A program made the position numbers and the translations under genes. Below, piece by piece: positions 34,732-45,849 of a DNA stretch of 64,000 nt. The notes under the pieces were generated by a model. It was not told where the DNA came from and ran no database searches. It was given only the letters and a program-made list of their open reading frames with translations. The stretch comes from Moniliophthora roreri (Eukaryota; Basidiomycota; Agaricomycetes; Agaricales; Marasmiaceae): assembly GCA_001466705.2 (NCBI GenBank), contig LATX02000177.1:124001-188000 (forward strand). The letters run 5' to 3'. The first letter of the stretch is position 1, and every line of letters begins with the position of its first letter.

Positions 34732-37484
34732 ATGTCCCGAGGACGAATTTTGCCCGTTGGATTGTTCGCTCTACTCTTGATACAGATCACGCGTGCAGAC
34801 GATACAGGTCGGAATGTGAGTAAACCAGGAACGGCTGATTTTCCAGGGGCACTGACATTTTTTTCTCTTCTTAGACCTATGAAATAGTACGTGGCACTTA
34901 CGGTCCTCTTGAAGGCTTTCTAGGAGCTTACTTTGCTGAATCGAAAGTTGAATAATCGGGAGGGGGAGACGCCATGTCAGATGAAGGATGTAGTTGCCAG
35001 TTGCAGTCAAGGTACGTTAACCAAGGTATTGTTCATGAAAGTAGGCTAAATGGCACGCAGATTTATCGTCAAGGGGAATATTCCAACGCGACCGACCAGG
35101 AGCGAACGGCTGTACCTGGTGAATCATTCTCAGCCTGATCTCAAGAAGAATCATCCTCACAGTAGTTCACAGCAATAACGTGTTTTGGAACCTTTGGAGT
35201 GCATGTTTGATATCACAAAATGATGCCAACTCGTTTGGATCACTAACGTCAGCAGCAGATTGGGACAGTATGTGCAGTCAAAACAATCTTCAGTTCAAGG
35301 ATCACACCACAGACGAGGAACGATGGAAGGATATGGATATACCGAGCTGGGCATACAATGGATTACCGTCCAACAGAAGTCAAATCTTCAATATTGGTGT
35401 AGCTATCTCAGGTATGGTCCTTCTAAAGTCTCCGTCTCAGGCGTGCAGCTTTCTGATGCCATATCCCATCACAGTGGCTTCGCCTAGCCCCGATAAGTGG
35501 ACCACGATTCAAATTGTTGTTCCCATTGTCTCTGGAGTTGCCGTTGCTGTGATTTGCGGGATTATGGTTGTGCTATATCGTCGAAACAAGTCAGGGAAAG
35601 GAGGCGTTTCACCGGTGTGTGCGGTTCGACGGAAGATTAGGGATGGCTTTGGAACACGCAGAGTGCGCAAAGGAAGTCGCAATCATGGTTGGGTTATTGA
35701 TAGCAGAGAGGATGAGTCGTTTGAAGTGGTGGATCCAGAGTCTCCCAAAACCAGCCGCTCATCATATGGCCATGTCCGGCTATCGTCTTCGCCCACCGAT
35801 ATCAGCTTTATCGCCTTTCCAGATTCTCAGGGCTCCAAGCTACAGAAGAGTCCAGGCGAAAAAGCCGAATGGGCAATGCCGGGAAAGAGACTATGGAAGA
35901 GGTCATCATTGATCGAGAAGTTGAAGACGACTTGGTTGCTTCTTCCTGTACCGTGGAAGAGCACTCCGGTCGCAGTACACTCGGCCATGCCTTCCCGCAG
36001 ATTTCAGATCGACGAATCAAGTAAAAGCGTCAGGACCGACTCTACATTGGAAAACTACCGCAGAGGAGGATTTAGAACATCAAGTCATCATTCAGGGAGC
36101 ACTGAATCGGGACCAGCTACGACGAGTGCCTGGGATTATACGATGCAGGAAACGATCTATGAAGCTGATGAGGAGGAGGATGACCTAGATAGTATTCTCG
36201 GTTTTGGAGGCAGAGGCGGATTGGATAATGGAGATGACGACGAGTCTGAACACCTGATATCAGAACGGAACCAGGATGTTTTAATCATCTCTCATTCCGG
36301 ACAAGACTTCTCAATGGAGTCTGGGGACTCTAGGCGTAGCATTCCTCGCGCACTGCAGATCATCCCTCCTTCTCCCATTACTCCGTCCTCTCCACCAGCG
36401 ACAGTAAGTATACTTTACGTTATAGGGACGGGACTGCGATCTGACGTTTCATTAGCCGCAACCACCACGAAGCCCTCCAGTAGCAAAGAAGCCTAAAGCG
36501 TCCATAGCAACGATCAACACCCCTCCAGCACCTAGCTATCCAGCACCACTGCCGCCCGCGTCACCGCCACGCTCGCCACCGCGCCAGCCAAGACCATCTA
36601 TCGAGAACTTACTAGATTCCGCGGCTTCCTCGCCACCGTCCTCATCACCGATACCACACTCTATAACCTCACTCCCAGCGTCGGAATCACCGCTACCGTC
36701 ACCTCGAATCCCTGATATCGCTACCCCAACACCTCTTTATACACCTCGCCAACAGCACTCAAGGTCCATATCACAACAAGCGTCGTCTTCGTCCCTTCGT
36801 CCTCCTCTCCCTCTCCCTCCATCACTTTCACCACGGCTCAACCCAAGTCGTCTATCCCGTTCCACAGAACAGCTGATACCGCCTGTCGGACCACGGGAAC
36901 CAACACACTCTCGCAATGGCTCCAACGCGTCTGCCTCCCAACTATCCCAATACTCCCTTCTATGTTCACCTCCATACCGTGCTTCACCCCTTCCGGACGA
37001 GACTCTCATTGCAAGATCAGAGTCTCCGCCACCTCCGCCTTCTGGGGGCATGGGTGTACTCGGTTTATACGAACAGCAACAAGCTCCACCTTATCACTCT
37101 AACGATCATCGACGCGAGCTACCAGTGGCTCCCAATCCCACTCTCAGTCATACACTTGGCCACAGACGGGCGTTATCTGCTGACGATCCATCCTTGAATG
37201 TGCAGTATCGTGGATTCGGAGATATTGCTACGCTACAACCCAATGGTACCACCACACCAATGATGCCCCCGCCGCCCCCACCCCCACCCCCACCGCCACT
37301 GTTACACGCACAGTCCTCGGAGAGTCTGTCATTGCAATACACGAGTCAGATGTATCCAGGTCCGGTGAGAGGTGCGGTATCGACTGAATCGGTGCTTTTG
37401 CCTCCAAATGGGAGCGACTTAACTGAGACGCCAAGAACAGTAGTACGGGACGCGAGGTGGTACCCCGAACCCTCGATTGCTTGA
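34732..37484 (+). CDS. Type I membrane protein with long Ser/Pro cytoplasmic tail
   Basis: Exon 1 (34732-34815) encodes a signal peptide (MSRGRILPVGLFALLL...). Exons near 34875, up to about 35011 (with PCQMKDVVASCSQ) and at 35061-35118 lead to a splice at 35118/35173 that gives CTCNNVFWNLWSACLISQ, a cysteine-bearing ectodomain motif of a widespread agaricomycete membrane family. A domain with WDSMCSQNN and IPSWAY follows, then one membrane segment (about 35500-35580, IVVPIVSGVAVAVICGIMVV) and basic residues. The remaining ~650 residues are a low-complexity tail with acidic clusters, many SP/TP sites and a run of 11 prolines near 37266-37300, ending at 37484. The last intron is 36404-36455. 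An optional in-frame intron at about 35412-35475 is possible. Layout resembles fungal surface sensors, but that role is inference. Confidence 0.65.
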
Positions 37485-37748
37485 TTTATTAACGGGCGGT
37501 ACGAGATTTATGTTGTATTTATCAATCGCTGACAGATGTTTTTACCTGCTTTTTTTGCTGGTCATGATTATTATCGTCGCTCTTTCTTGGTCATACGGAC
37601 TCTGTATCAATTTATCATCAGACTTCACGTCTCAGATGGACTTGACATGCACATTTTCGGACATTGTTAACTACTATTTAGGTAGTGAGAATGAAAATGA
37701 AAATAGGTAAACTAACATATAAATGGTCGAAGTACATCAACGTCTAAA

Positions 37749-40470
37749 TCAGGACCTATATCTCCTCACCCAATCCTGGTCCTCTTTGCCCAGTCCATAC
37801 TCGAACTTCGAGAACGTATCTGTCGCTTCATGGAACTCGCGCTCGATAATCTCAACGCGCTCCGGAGAACGAGGGGTGATAGTACATTTGAACGGCATTG
37901 GTGCAGTCAATATACCCTATCACAGCCCAATGAGAAGAGATAAGCGTGTTAGGTATGATGATCACATACCCTTGCATAATCATTCACATCTACTTCGATA
38001 ACGTTTCCTGTCTTGGGATCGGAAGCATGGGAAAAAGTGAATGCCCATAATAGGTTCATTGTATTGATATTCTGTTGAGACGGAGGCTTTAGCACATATC
38101 GGAAACGGCAATAGCAAAAAGGCGTACTATTGAGTTCTGGGCGAGATGGATTCCAGGGCAGATTCGCTTGAGACGATGATGTTAAAGTGAACATCGGGAA
38201 GAACGAGGAATCAAGTACTTACCCTTCCACAGCCAAAAGCGAGATTAGCCCTCAAATTGCTCCCGTCGACGCCAGGTCTGGTGCCGTTCTCAGCGAGGAT
38301 GTACCTATCAGGATTGTATATCTCGGGTTCATCGAATAGCGCTAGTAGCGTGTCAGCGAGGAACAAGGTACAGTCATCGTGAAAAAGAACCTGGATCATG
38401 AAATATACCCCCTGGAAGTGACGAGATTTCAGGGCAAGGTACACATAACATAAAATCAACTTACAGTTATTAACGAAGATCGTAGAGCCTTCTGGAATCA
38501 AGAATCCTTGATATTCCTCAGGTGCAGTTGTCGCGTGGGGAATCATCAGTGGTGCAACTGGTCGGAATCGGTGTGTCTGTTTGTGACATGAGTGGCTGTT
38601 CCTTGACTGAATGAAAATCAACATGCACCTCTTGAATGACCGCTTTGATGTACGGTGAATCTTCGATGTCGTCTAGAGTTGGCATTCTGTGGGGGCCAAC
38701 TACACGGTCAAGTTCTGCCTGTGCCTTCCTTTGAGCCTCGGGAAATGCAATCATAGCTAGTATCAACGATTGCAAGAAAGACGAGGTAGTATCGGATCCG
38801 CCTTCAATGAGGACACCGCCGAGGTATCTAAAGTGACACGATGAGCGTAAGAAGTCACGACGAACGTTCACACATTCACGCACCCAGTAATTTCTCTGTC
38901 CATACCAAACTCTTCTTGACGGCGAAGTACCTCTTCCATGTAGCATCCGTTCTCTTCGCCCTTCTCCATTCGCCTTGCAGTTTCGTCCAAGAGACCGAAG
39001 TAGAGGTCTCGTTGGCGCTGTCGACAAGCTCGAACATCCTTCTTCCAGGACGTCCATCGCTCTGGCACGTGTTTGAGGATTGGCAATAGGTCAAGGGGCG
39101 GAGTGGCACCTGGCTCAAGAAGAAGCTCCCATTCGTGCTGAGCATGGAAAAACGCAGTAGTTTCTGGTGTTTCGTACCTCGGGCATCTCTTTCCGTACAG
39201 GACAGACATAATAACAGAGTTCGAATACCGCCTTATGTTGAGACAGAACGGAGACGTAAAGCGCAGTGGAGTGTGCTCAACTCACATTTGTACAAGAGCT
39301 TGCTAGAACCTTGAGGGTTGTAGATGTGCGATGTGCAGAGTAGTCAATGTAAATTGAACTAAAGAATGTAGCTACATACATGCTTGCTTTTATACTACTC
39401 TAAAGGATAAGTTCTGTGGATAAACGGTGAAACCTAGTAAGCTATGGATGTAAGCTACTGAATACTTGTGAGACGAAGTATCCAAGAATAATGTGTCTTG
39501 GAGAGACACAATACAATCGTCTGACAGCGGAAGGAACTATACATGAATTCTACATGTGTTCTACTGTATTGTGCATGAGGCTACAATACTCCTACTGGAC
39601 GAGGGAGCACTCCTATGACTGTAGTGCAAGCTCCGGAGAAGCTCAGGAACGTACTTTGTAAGTTCCGTAGTTGATCACATACGCAAGTAATACAATAACT
39701 AGTGTTCCTAATGTACCTAGTTTAGTATAGTACAGGTACTGTGCTTCAACACCTTATGTGGGTATAGAAAGACTACAAATATAGTGCGTAAGTGATCACA
39801 GAATCCTGAAAACGAGCTGAATTTAAATATACCTCTGGGGTCTGAAGCATATCAAACAGCAATTGCGTCGCTTCGGCGCGCTGAATGGGAAGGTGCTTCG
39901 CGGATTGTTGAGGTGTCAAAATAGCATGCGCTGTCCTGCGTAATGTTCTCCAATTCTCAGCTAATAGCGCCATGTGAGTCGCAATGTGTAACTGAGTAAA
40001 AGTGCACAACATACTATAACGAGCAAGGGCCATGTTCAAGCCTCCAGCGACAGCATCTGCAATGTAGTTGGGCGGGCGATCCATGGTTGTAGCACTACGC
40101 TTGTCCATAAGCTCTTTGAGCGCCGCTGCATCAGTGATGACCACAGCAGTTCCCGGTCCCATTTTCAGCTGTAAATTCCGATAAATGAAGTTGCATTCAG
40201 GGCATACATTCTATGTTACTCACTGAATAGACACTACCATACTGACGAGCCCATTTGGTAAGCCTGTGTAAAAGGTGACCTAAGGGAGTCATGAATTTCC
40301 AGAAACACTCACTTGAAATGTGGGTATTCTGGGGGAAATTGATGGAGGTTCCCCAGCAAAGGAATCATCTTGGGACCTGGAGGTAATCCAGGTTCTCTGC
40401 GTCCGACTTTGCTCAACCGCAGGATGGCCCAAGCAAGACCAGCCAAAGCGGCATAGAGAATGAGACCCAT
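37749..40470 (-). pseudogene. Cytochrome P450, interrupted by a solo LTR
   Basis: Minus-strand exons start at 40470 with an N-terminal membrane anchor (MGLILYAALAGLAWAIL) and the proline hinge LPPGPKMIPLLGN. The P450 landmarks follow in order: the WRTLRR helix-C block, I-helix GGSDTTSSF, the ExxR site EVHR, the PxR block YNPDRYI, and the haem loop FGCGRRICPG formed across an intron, then a C terminus ending at 37749. The type is microsomal class E, haem-thiolate; the substrate is unknown. Between the exon ending in QTPE and the exon starting IRRYSNSVIM lies a 516-bp LTR plus duplicated target. Mentally removing it restores a frame in which the two parts join through a short exon. As it stands the exon is broken, unless splicing now skips the LTR. 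All other landmark residues are intact, so the insertion looks recent. Confidence 0.8.
39236..39751. mobile_element. Solo LTR, 516 bp, with 5-bp target duplication
   Basis: The sequence starts TGTTGA and ends TCAACA, the inverted TG...CA ends typical of LTRs. It is flanked by identical CCTTA copies (39231-39235 and 39752-39756). There is no internal retroelement sequence, so it is a solo LTR left by LTR-LTR recombination. It sits in a coding exon of the P450 gene. Copia or gypsy origin cannot be told from the LTR alone. Confidence 0.88.
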
Positions 40471-41869
40471 GTTCGGTGTTGGTCAGCTAGTGGTTGAATG
40501 GGAGGAAGGAGTGACGAACAAAGGATTGGCTGGTATAAAAGAAGTGGGAAGATTGGGCTTGAACTTGAACTACTTGGGGATTTGGGAGAAGTCATATCTC
40601 AAGCGGTGATCAGTGGGCTTTGTAAGAAATCGCTCACCAGGATGGTATGCGGGGGAGATGAACTTCTTCAGGCCTTCAACTGATTGTGCGATCAGTGAGG
40701 GACTATGGGCTGTTTTGTGAAGGCTCTGGTAGATGGACCCACAGACTAATATATGGCGGTCAACGACATTGGCCACAGGCATCTCATCATATTCCATTTC
40801 GATAGACGTTGCCACCCGAGTCGTTATTGAGCTCAATAGTCAAAGGTCAGATGATGGAGTAACAGTATCGAGTAAAAGGGCCGGCGGCATTTTTCGAACT
40901 AGTGCCATCATCCAACCAAAAGTCTAGACCGCCGCACAGGAAGTCTCGGTAATTCGAAATGTGCTGCTATACTAGCAGAAGAATATTATACGTGAGTCCT
41001 CTGCTGTTATTCTTCCTTCTTTCTCCGGATTAGTCCTTGATTTCTTTAGGATCGCTATGATCTCCATTCCATTTATTCAGAGGAATTTCCGCTGGTCACA
41101 AGTGGATCACTGGCGACAACTTCATTCGACAGGAAGACTCAAATGTGTTTCTGAAGCGCATTCTGTGGAAGCTTCGACCATGGATGAGAACAAGAGGTTC
41201 CAGATTTGACCGATTTGTACACCCAAAGTGTCACATGGCAAAGTGATAGGCGAGACGGCAGCATCAGGAAGTCTGCAAATTCCCTTTTGGCCTTTCTTGG
41301 CACTTTCAGCATTTTCGGTCTTCCTGCAGGTCAAAGACTCAAAGGTTGCAAAGGTTGACAATTCAAAAGATACAACATAGTCTACTTGTACTACAGTACA
41401 CTACTGATGAGCTCTAAAGTAGTATGGTTCGAGGAGTCCATGTAGACAGAATTCAATAAATGGTAAGGAAGCTAGAAAAAAGAATTTCAATACGACGGTG
41501 GGAGGCCAAGAGAGTAGCAGTATTTCAAAACCGCAAAAGACCGCAAGAGAAAAAAGAGGGATGACAATGAAATACTGATAGTGGACGATCGAATAAAATA
41601 GAGGGCCAGGTGATATCCCACAGCCACTGTATATGCAAGCAGCGTACATAGAGGGCAAAGGGAAAGTGAAGAAGGTACGTGAATGGATGCATACGGAGAC
41701 AGAGTACGCCTTCATGGCAACAGCTATAGGGTCGCTAGGAAGGCTAGGGGCACAGAAGACAGTCATCATTTATGCTGGCCTACGTACAGTAGTGTTACGT
41801 GTGCGTTATACGAGATCCAATAAACCTGACGTGTAGGGGATTTGAATTAACGACACATTACCTTATACG
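40471..41869. other. Intergenic, transition to repeat-rich DNA
   Basis: No gene is seen. The 123-codon minus-strand frame at 41401-41769 is rich in hydrophobic residues but has no family resemblance. The first ~100 bases past 40470 are the P450 promoter side. CpG frequency falls beyond this stretch. Confidence 0.45.
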
Positions 41870-42098
41870 GGGCTTGTCACAGATACCTGGGAGGAATGCA
41901 TATCCTTCAAGTTTACTGGTTTCTGTGGTTGCCAATATAGTGAATTCCTGAGCCAGCGACAAGTTCTCTTTTTTATGACAAGGAGAGGCACAGATGTTGC
42001 AGTCCAATGTAAGTGGCTCGATCAGAAGGAATTCAATGAACACACTGCATAAATGTATTGAATTATTGCTAACTGCCAATCAACACTGTTTCGGGCTT

Positions 42099-44111
42099 CA
42101 CCTGCAAAAAGTATGTCCATCAGCAAAATGGACACCTAAATATAATAAATTATAATGTATTTTGCTGATTTTAGTCCATTGTAATAGATTAAAATCAAGC
42201 AATGCTATTACAATACATTAAAATGCATTAAAATGAGACTGGTTTTATTATAATCCATTAAAATACAATAAAATGGGATGGTATTATTATAGTACATTAA
42301 AATGCAATAAAATGGGATGGTATTATTATAGTGTATTAAAATGCAATAAAATGAGACAGAGTTATTATAATGTAGTAAAATAGATTGTAACAGAGGCAAT
42401 CAAAACAGTGCATTTTTATGCCTTCCAGAGGACAGAGAGAGGACTCTATAAAGTGAAGGGAAGCTTTTGGTTGGGGATTTGATCAATAGAAACAGCAAGG
42501 GGGTGGAGATAGGTCTTTTGAGTAAGGGGATATATTGCACTATGTGTGGTGGTAAGTATATGGCACTGTGGTACAGTGGTCTTGAGCACCCTGTGGCTGC
42601 CCAGGTTGCTGACTAATCCACCTTGAGGTCGAGGGTTCGACTTATGGGGGTTGCAACAAATAAATATTATTTCTTTTTGTCCCTGACCCCCAGGTGGGGC
42701 CGATGCATTATAATGGCTGAAATACATTAAGATAGCCAAAATACATTATAATAGCCAGAATACATTATAACCATTTTGCTTCATTTTAATCCATTAAAAT
42801 AAAGGAACAACAATTATATTACATTAAAATACACCATAATGATTATAATGTATTTTGGCCATTATAATGTATTTCACTCATTTTATTCCAATATATTTAG
42901 GTGTCCATTTCGCTGATGTCGCATTATAATAGGGTTATAACCCCCATAATGCATTATGAGATACATAATCATTAGTAACCCTGTTATATGCCAAGTCAGA
43001 TATGATAACTTACTTGTAATGTGGTTGTAAAGTAGTTGTAACATACTGTAATAATTATGAGTCCCATAATAATTATGACCAGTTGCAACAACATTATAAC
43101 CTAAAGATGTCGTTACAACCACATTACAACCCTACTGGACAGCAAATAGGTACTGAATCCTTATCAGAATCACTCACACATATAGCACACATAAATATAA
43201 ATGTAAAATTACCTATATTGAACTGTGCTACAATACACATAATAGTATGAACATACACAAAACACCATACATATACTTACTCCAAATGGATGAAAACTAC
43301 CACTGCCCTTTCCAGAGTTGACAACATCTTGATGAACCTATAGATGCGGAAGGTTGTATTGGCATACAATGTATGANGCAATGGTATTGGAGCCATTTTC
43401 AATTTGATGTACCTTTATACCTTGAATGAGCCTGTTATTGGTGTTGAATATTGTAGTTGACCTTGCTGAGACTGGAACTGGTGATTTTTGAGCTTGATGG
43501 AGAGGAAATGGAGGAGCTGTCGTCAATGTTGTTCGTCGATGGTGGTGGTTTGGGCAAAGGGTTAGATGTGGGAATTCACCAATGCTGCGGCACTTTGACT
43601 GCCACGAAGTTGAGGTAGTTGCCTCACATGTTGCAACAAGATGAAAACCCCTTGTCAGAGAGTCAGAAAGCCTCTTGGTGCTCTCTTGACCACCATCTCC
43701 CAAACACGACATCATCATGTTCTACCTACACTGGCTTCACAGTATGCAGACAGGCTTTGGAATCAGAGGGAACAGTGCTGAACTTGGTGTGTTATTGTGT
43801 TGAGCAGGATTTTACTCTGAGAATTACATTTATATTTGTGATTGTGTCTTAACATGCATGTACTGGAACTGTAACTTGCAGTAATGATTCCCCATGGGTT
43901 GTAGTATAGTTGTAATGTGGCTATAAGGTTAAATAATCCTTCCAGGCAGTTGTAATGTGGTCATAAGGGAGTTGTAAGGCAGTTAAAGTATTTCAATATA
44001 TTATAACTAGGCTATAATACACTTAAAATCTAGCTAAATTTATTATAGTATGTTGCAGCCCTCATAATTCTGTTGCAACACCATTATGATGGTATGTACT
44101 TTTTGCAGGTG
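42099..44111 (-). mobile_element. CACTA/Plavaka-like non-autonomous element, copy E1 (2.0 kb)
   Basis: It begins CACCTGCAAAAAGTA and ends GTACTTTTTGCAGGTG, flanked by TT on both sides (42097-42098 and 44112-44113). CAC-type termini with a 2-3 bp target duplication are typical of EnSpm/CACTA, whose fungal branch is Plavaka. Subterminal regions carry repeated GTTGTAATGTGG-type motifs. On the minus strand at 43718-43340 it carries an exon-like Ser/Pro-rich frame shared with copy E2. No transposase is seen. Its left end is interrupted by another element (42118-42918). One ambiguous base is at 43377. Confidence 0.75.
42118..42918. mobile_element. 801-bp AT-rich TIR element nested in E1
   Basis: The termini CATCAGCAAAATGGACACC (left) and the reverse complement with one mismatch (right) are flanked by TC on both sides (42116-42117 and 42919-42920). 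The interior is filled with short ATTAAAATGCATTAAAATG-like and CATTATAATG-like subterminal repeats in both orientations. In the middle, about 42550-42660, is a sequence with tRNA-like A-box (TGGTACAGTGG) and B-box (GGGTTCGACTT), perhaps a SINE remnant. There is no coding capacity. Confidence 0.7.
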
Positions 44112-45480
44112 TTCACACTGGAATACGTGCAAATACTAGCTACACATTACTGCTGTCAGCGGCACAGTAGGCTGACAGTACTTAGTGAGAATTTAAGACT
44201 TCTCTGGCCATTACCTGAACAGGTTCGAATGTAGTTGACTCTGGAAGTTTGATAGCCAGAATTCAATAACTGCACTGTGGAGACATATTGAATTATAGCC
44301 TACCATGTGTCAATTGGATTCAGCTTCCTTTGGTGCTAGCTATGCATGGATGGTTTACCAGATGATGTAGTTTTTGGTGCTGCAACAATGGTTGACCACG
44401 AGAGTACCGACTAGTACACCTCCAAGTAAATTGTGAATCTCCTGGGACATGATCGAGAGCAGCAGGATCTAGAAGCTTGATGGGTGGAAATTCAATACCC
44501 AAGTTACGGAGACGTATTGAATTATAGCTTACCTTGAATTAAATTGAATTTGGGCTTCTGTGGGTGCTGTAATAGATAATACACTTCCCGGCGACTTAAT
44601 GATGATTGGCATGAACATTACTGGCCAGAGTTAACTGTGAAATTCCTTGCAGAGGGAAGGACAGGATTGAGAGCACTTGGATCTGAAAATGCGATGTGCA
44701 GGATTTGGTGGGCATGCTATGTAGACGTATTGAATTAAGCATACTGTGAACCAACATGGATTGAACTTCCCTTGGGGCTGGAAACATGTAGGTGCTGTAC
44801 CAGATAATATTGCATTTGGCACTTCGATAATGATTGATATGAATAGTACTGGTTTGTAGCCCTCCCAGTATACTGAGAATGCTCTTGCTATAGCAAGGAT
44901 GGTGTGGCAGCGTGATGGGCAAAATTTAATCAGCACGCTGCATAGAGATATTGGATTATAGCTTACCGTGAATCAAAGTCACGATGGGCACAATTCAATG
45001 AGTGCACTGTGTAGAGATATTGAATAATAGCCTACCATGAATTAATGTGGATTTCGGCTTCCCTTGGCACAGGCAATGCGTGGAGGCTATACCCCATGTT
45101 GTTTGAGTACTACAGCCCTAAGAGTGAGAATTAGTATCCCTCCAAAAAATTAAGAATTATCTTGCTCTAGCTAGAGCATACACAAATACAGCCAAATGTG
45201 GATGATTGAAGTGGCAAAGCCTGAAGAACGGTTGAAGGATGTAATTCAACAGGTACAGTGTAGAGACCTAATGAATTATGAGATACCACCAATTGGGGTC
45301 TTCTGATGCTGGAAATGTGTTTAGATACAGAACCAACATTGTCTTTCTTGATGCTGCGGTGACATTTGGCATAGATGCACCTCTGTACTCCAAGAAATGA
45401 CATATATCATGAGTTTTGTGAGCACAAGAATCAATTCCAACAAACAACAACCATGCAATTCAATGTGCTTACCTTCTGAG

Positions 45481-45849
45481 GTATTTTAATTTGCTGTTAA
45501 AACAAAATATAAATGAGAGTATCTCCTGTCATCGGGTCCTCTTCTCCAAAACCATTGCCAAGCCCTTCCTTTTCTCATCTGCTCTTCGATACTGATTATT
45601 GACAGGGGGACACTTGGCATAAATGGAGCATAGCAGAAACAGAGCTTTTATCAGTATGAGTTTCATTCATTCTGCCTTAATTTTTCCACATCTGACACCT
45701 ATTAGAGCAGCTGACTGTTCAAGTTGAAGTCATGGCTGACCCAGTCCATCACGACCAAGGACTGCATTGAAGAGGTATGTAAACTTCTCAAAACTACAGT
45801 ATTACCATGCAGACTTCACCTTTCAACAGATACTGCAGTCTCTGTTGTC
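45481..45849. other. Short spacer between array and second element
   Basis: I see no gene or clear repeat unit here; it separates the end of the ~220-bp array from the left end of element E2. Confidence 0.4.

Larger units (their letters stand above)
41870..45480. repeat. Diverged tandem array, period about 220 bp, interrupted by an inserted element
   Basis: A core resembling GAGATATTGAATTATAGCTT, followed by a block like GGCTTCCCTTGGTGCTGG, recurs at about 42057, 44287, 44516, 44729, 44950, 45019 (partial) and 45271. Spacings in the uninterrupted part are 229, 213 and 221. Units are clearly diverged. Minus-strand frames inside units (for example 44502-44320) are short and not family-like. 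The element at 42099-44111 was inserted into the array, separating the first recognised unit from the rest. Confidence 0.65.

Noticed and set aside
37148..37342. Gly-rich minus-strand frame
   Set aside because: Antisense shadow of the polyproline run in the type I membrane protein.
41401..41769. Hydrophobic 123-codon minus-strand frame
   Set aside because: No start context, partner exons or family match; probably chance in T-rich sequence.
42208..42399. Minus-strand frame with repeated YNNTIPFYCIL units
   Set aside because: It is a by-product of the ATTAAAATG mini-repeats of the nested element, not a protein.
44320..44936. Minus-strand frames within the ~220-bp array
   Set aside because: They end at unit boundaries, are not conserved between units and resemble no family.
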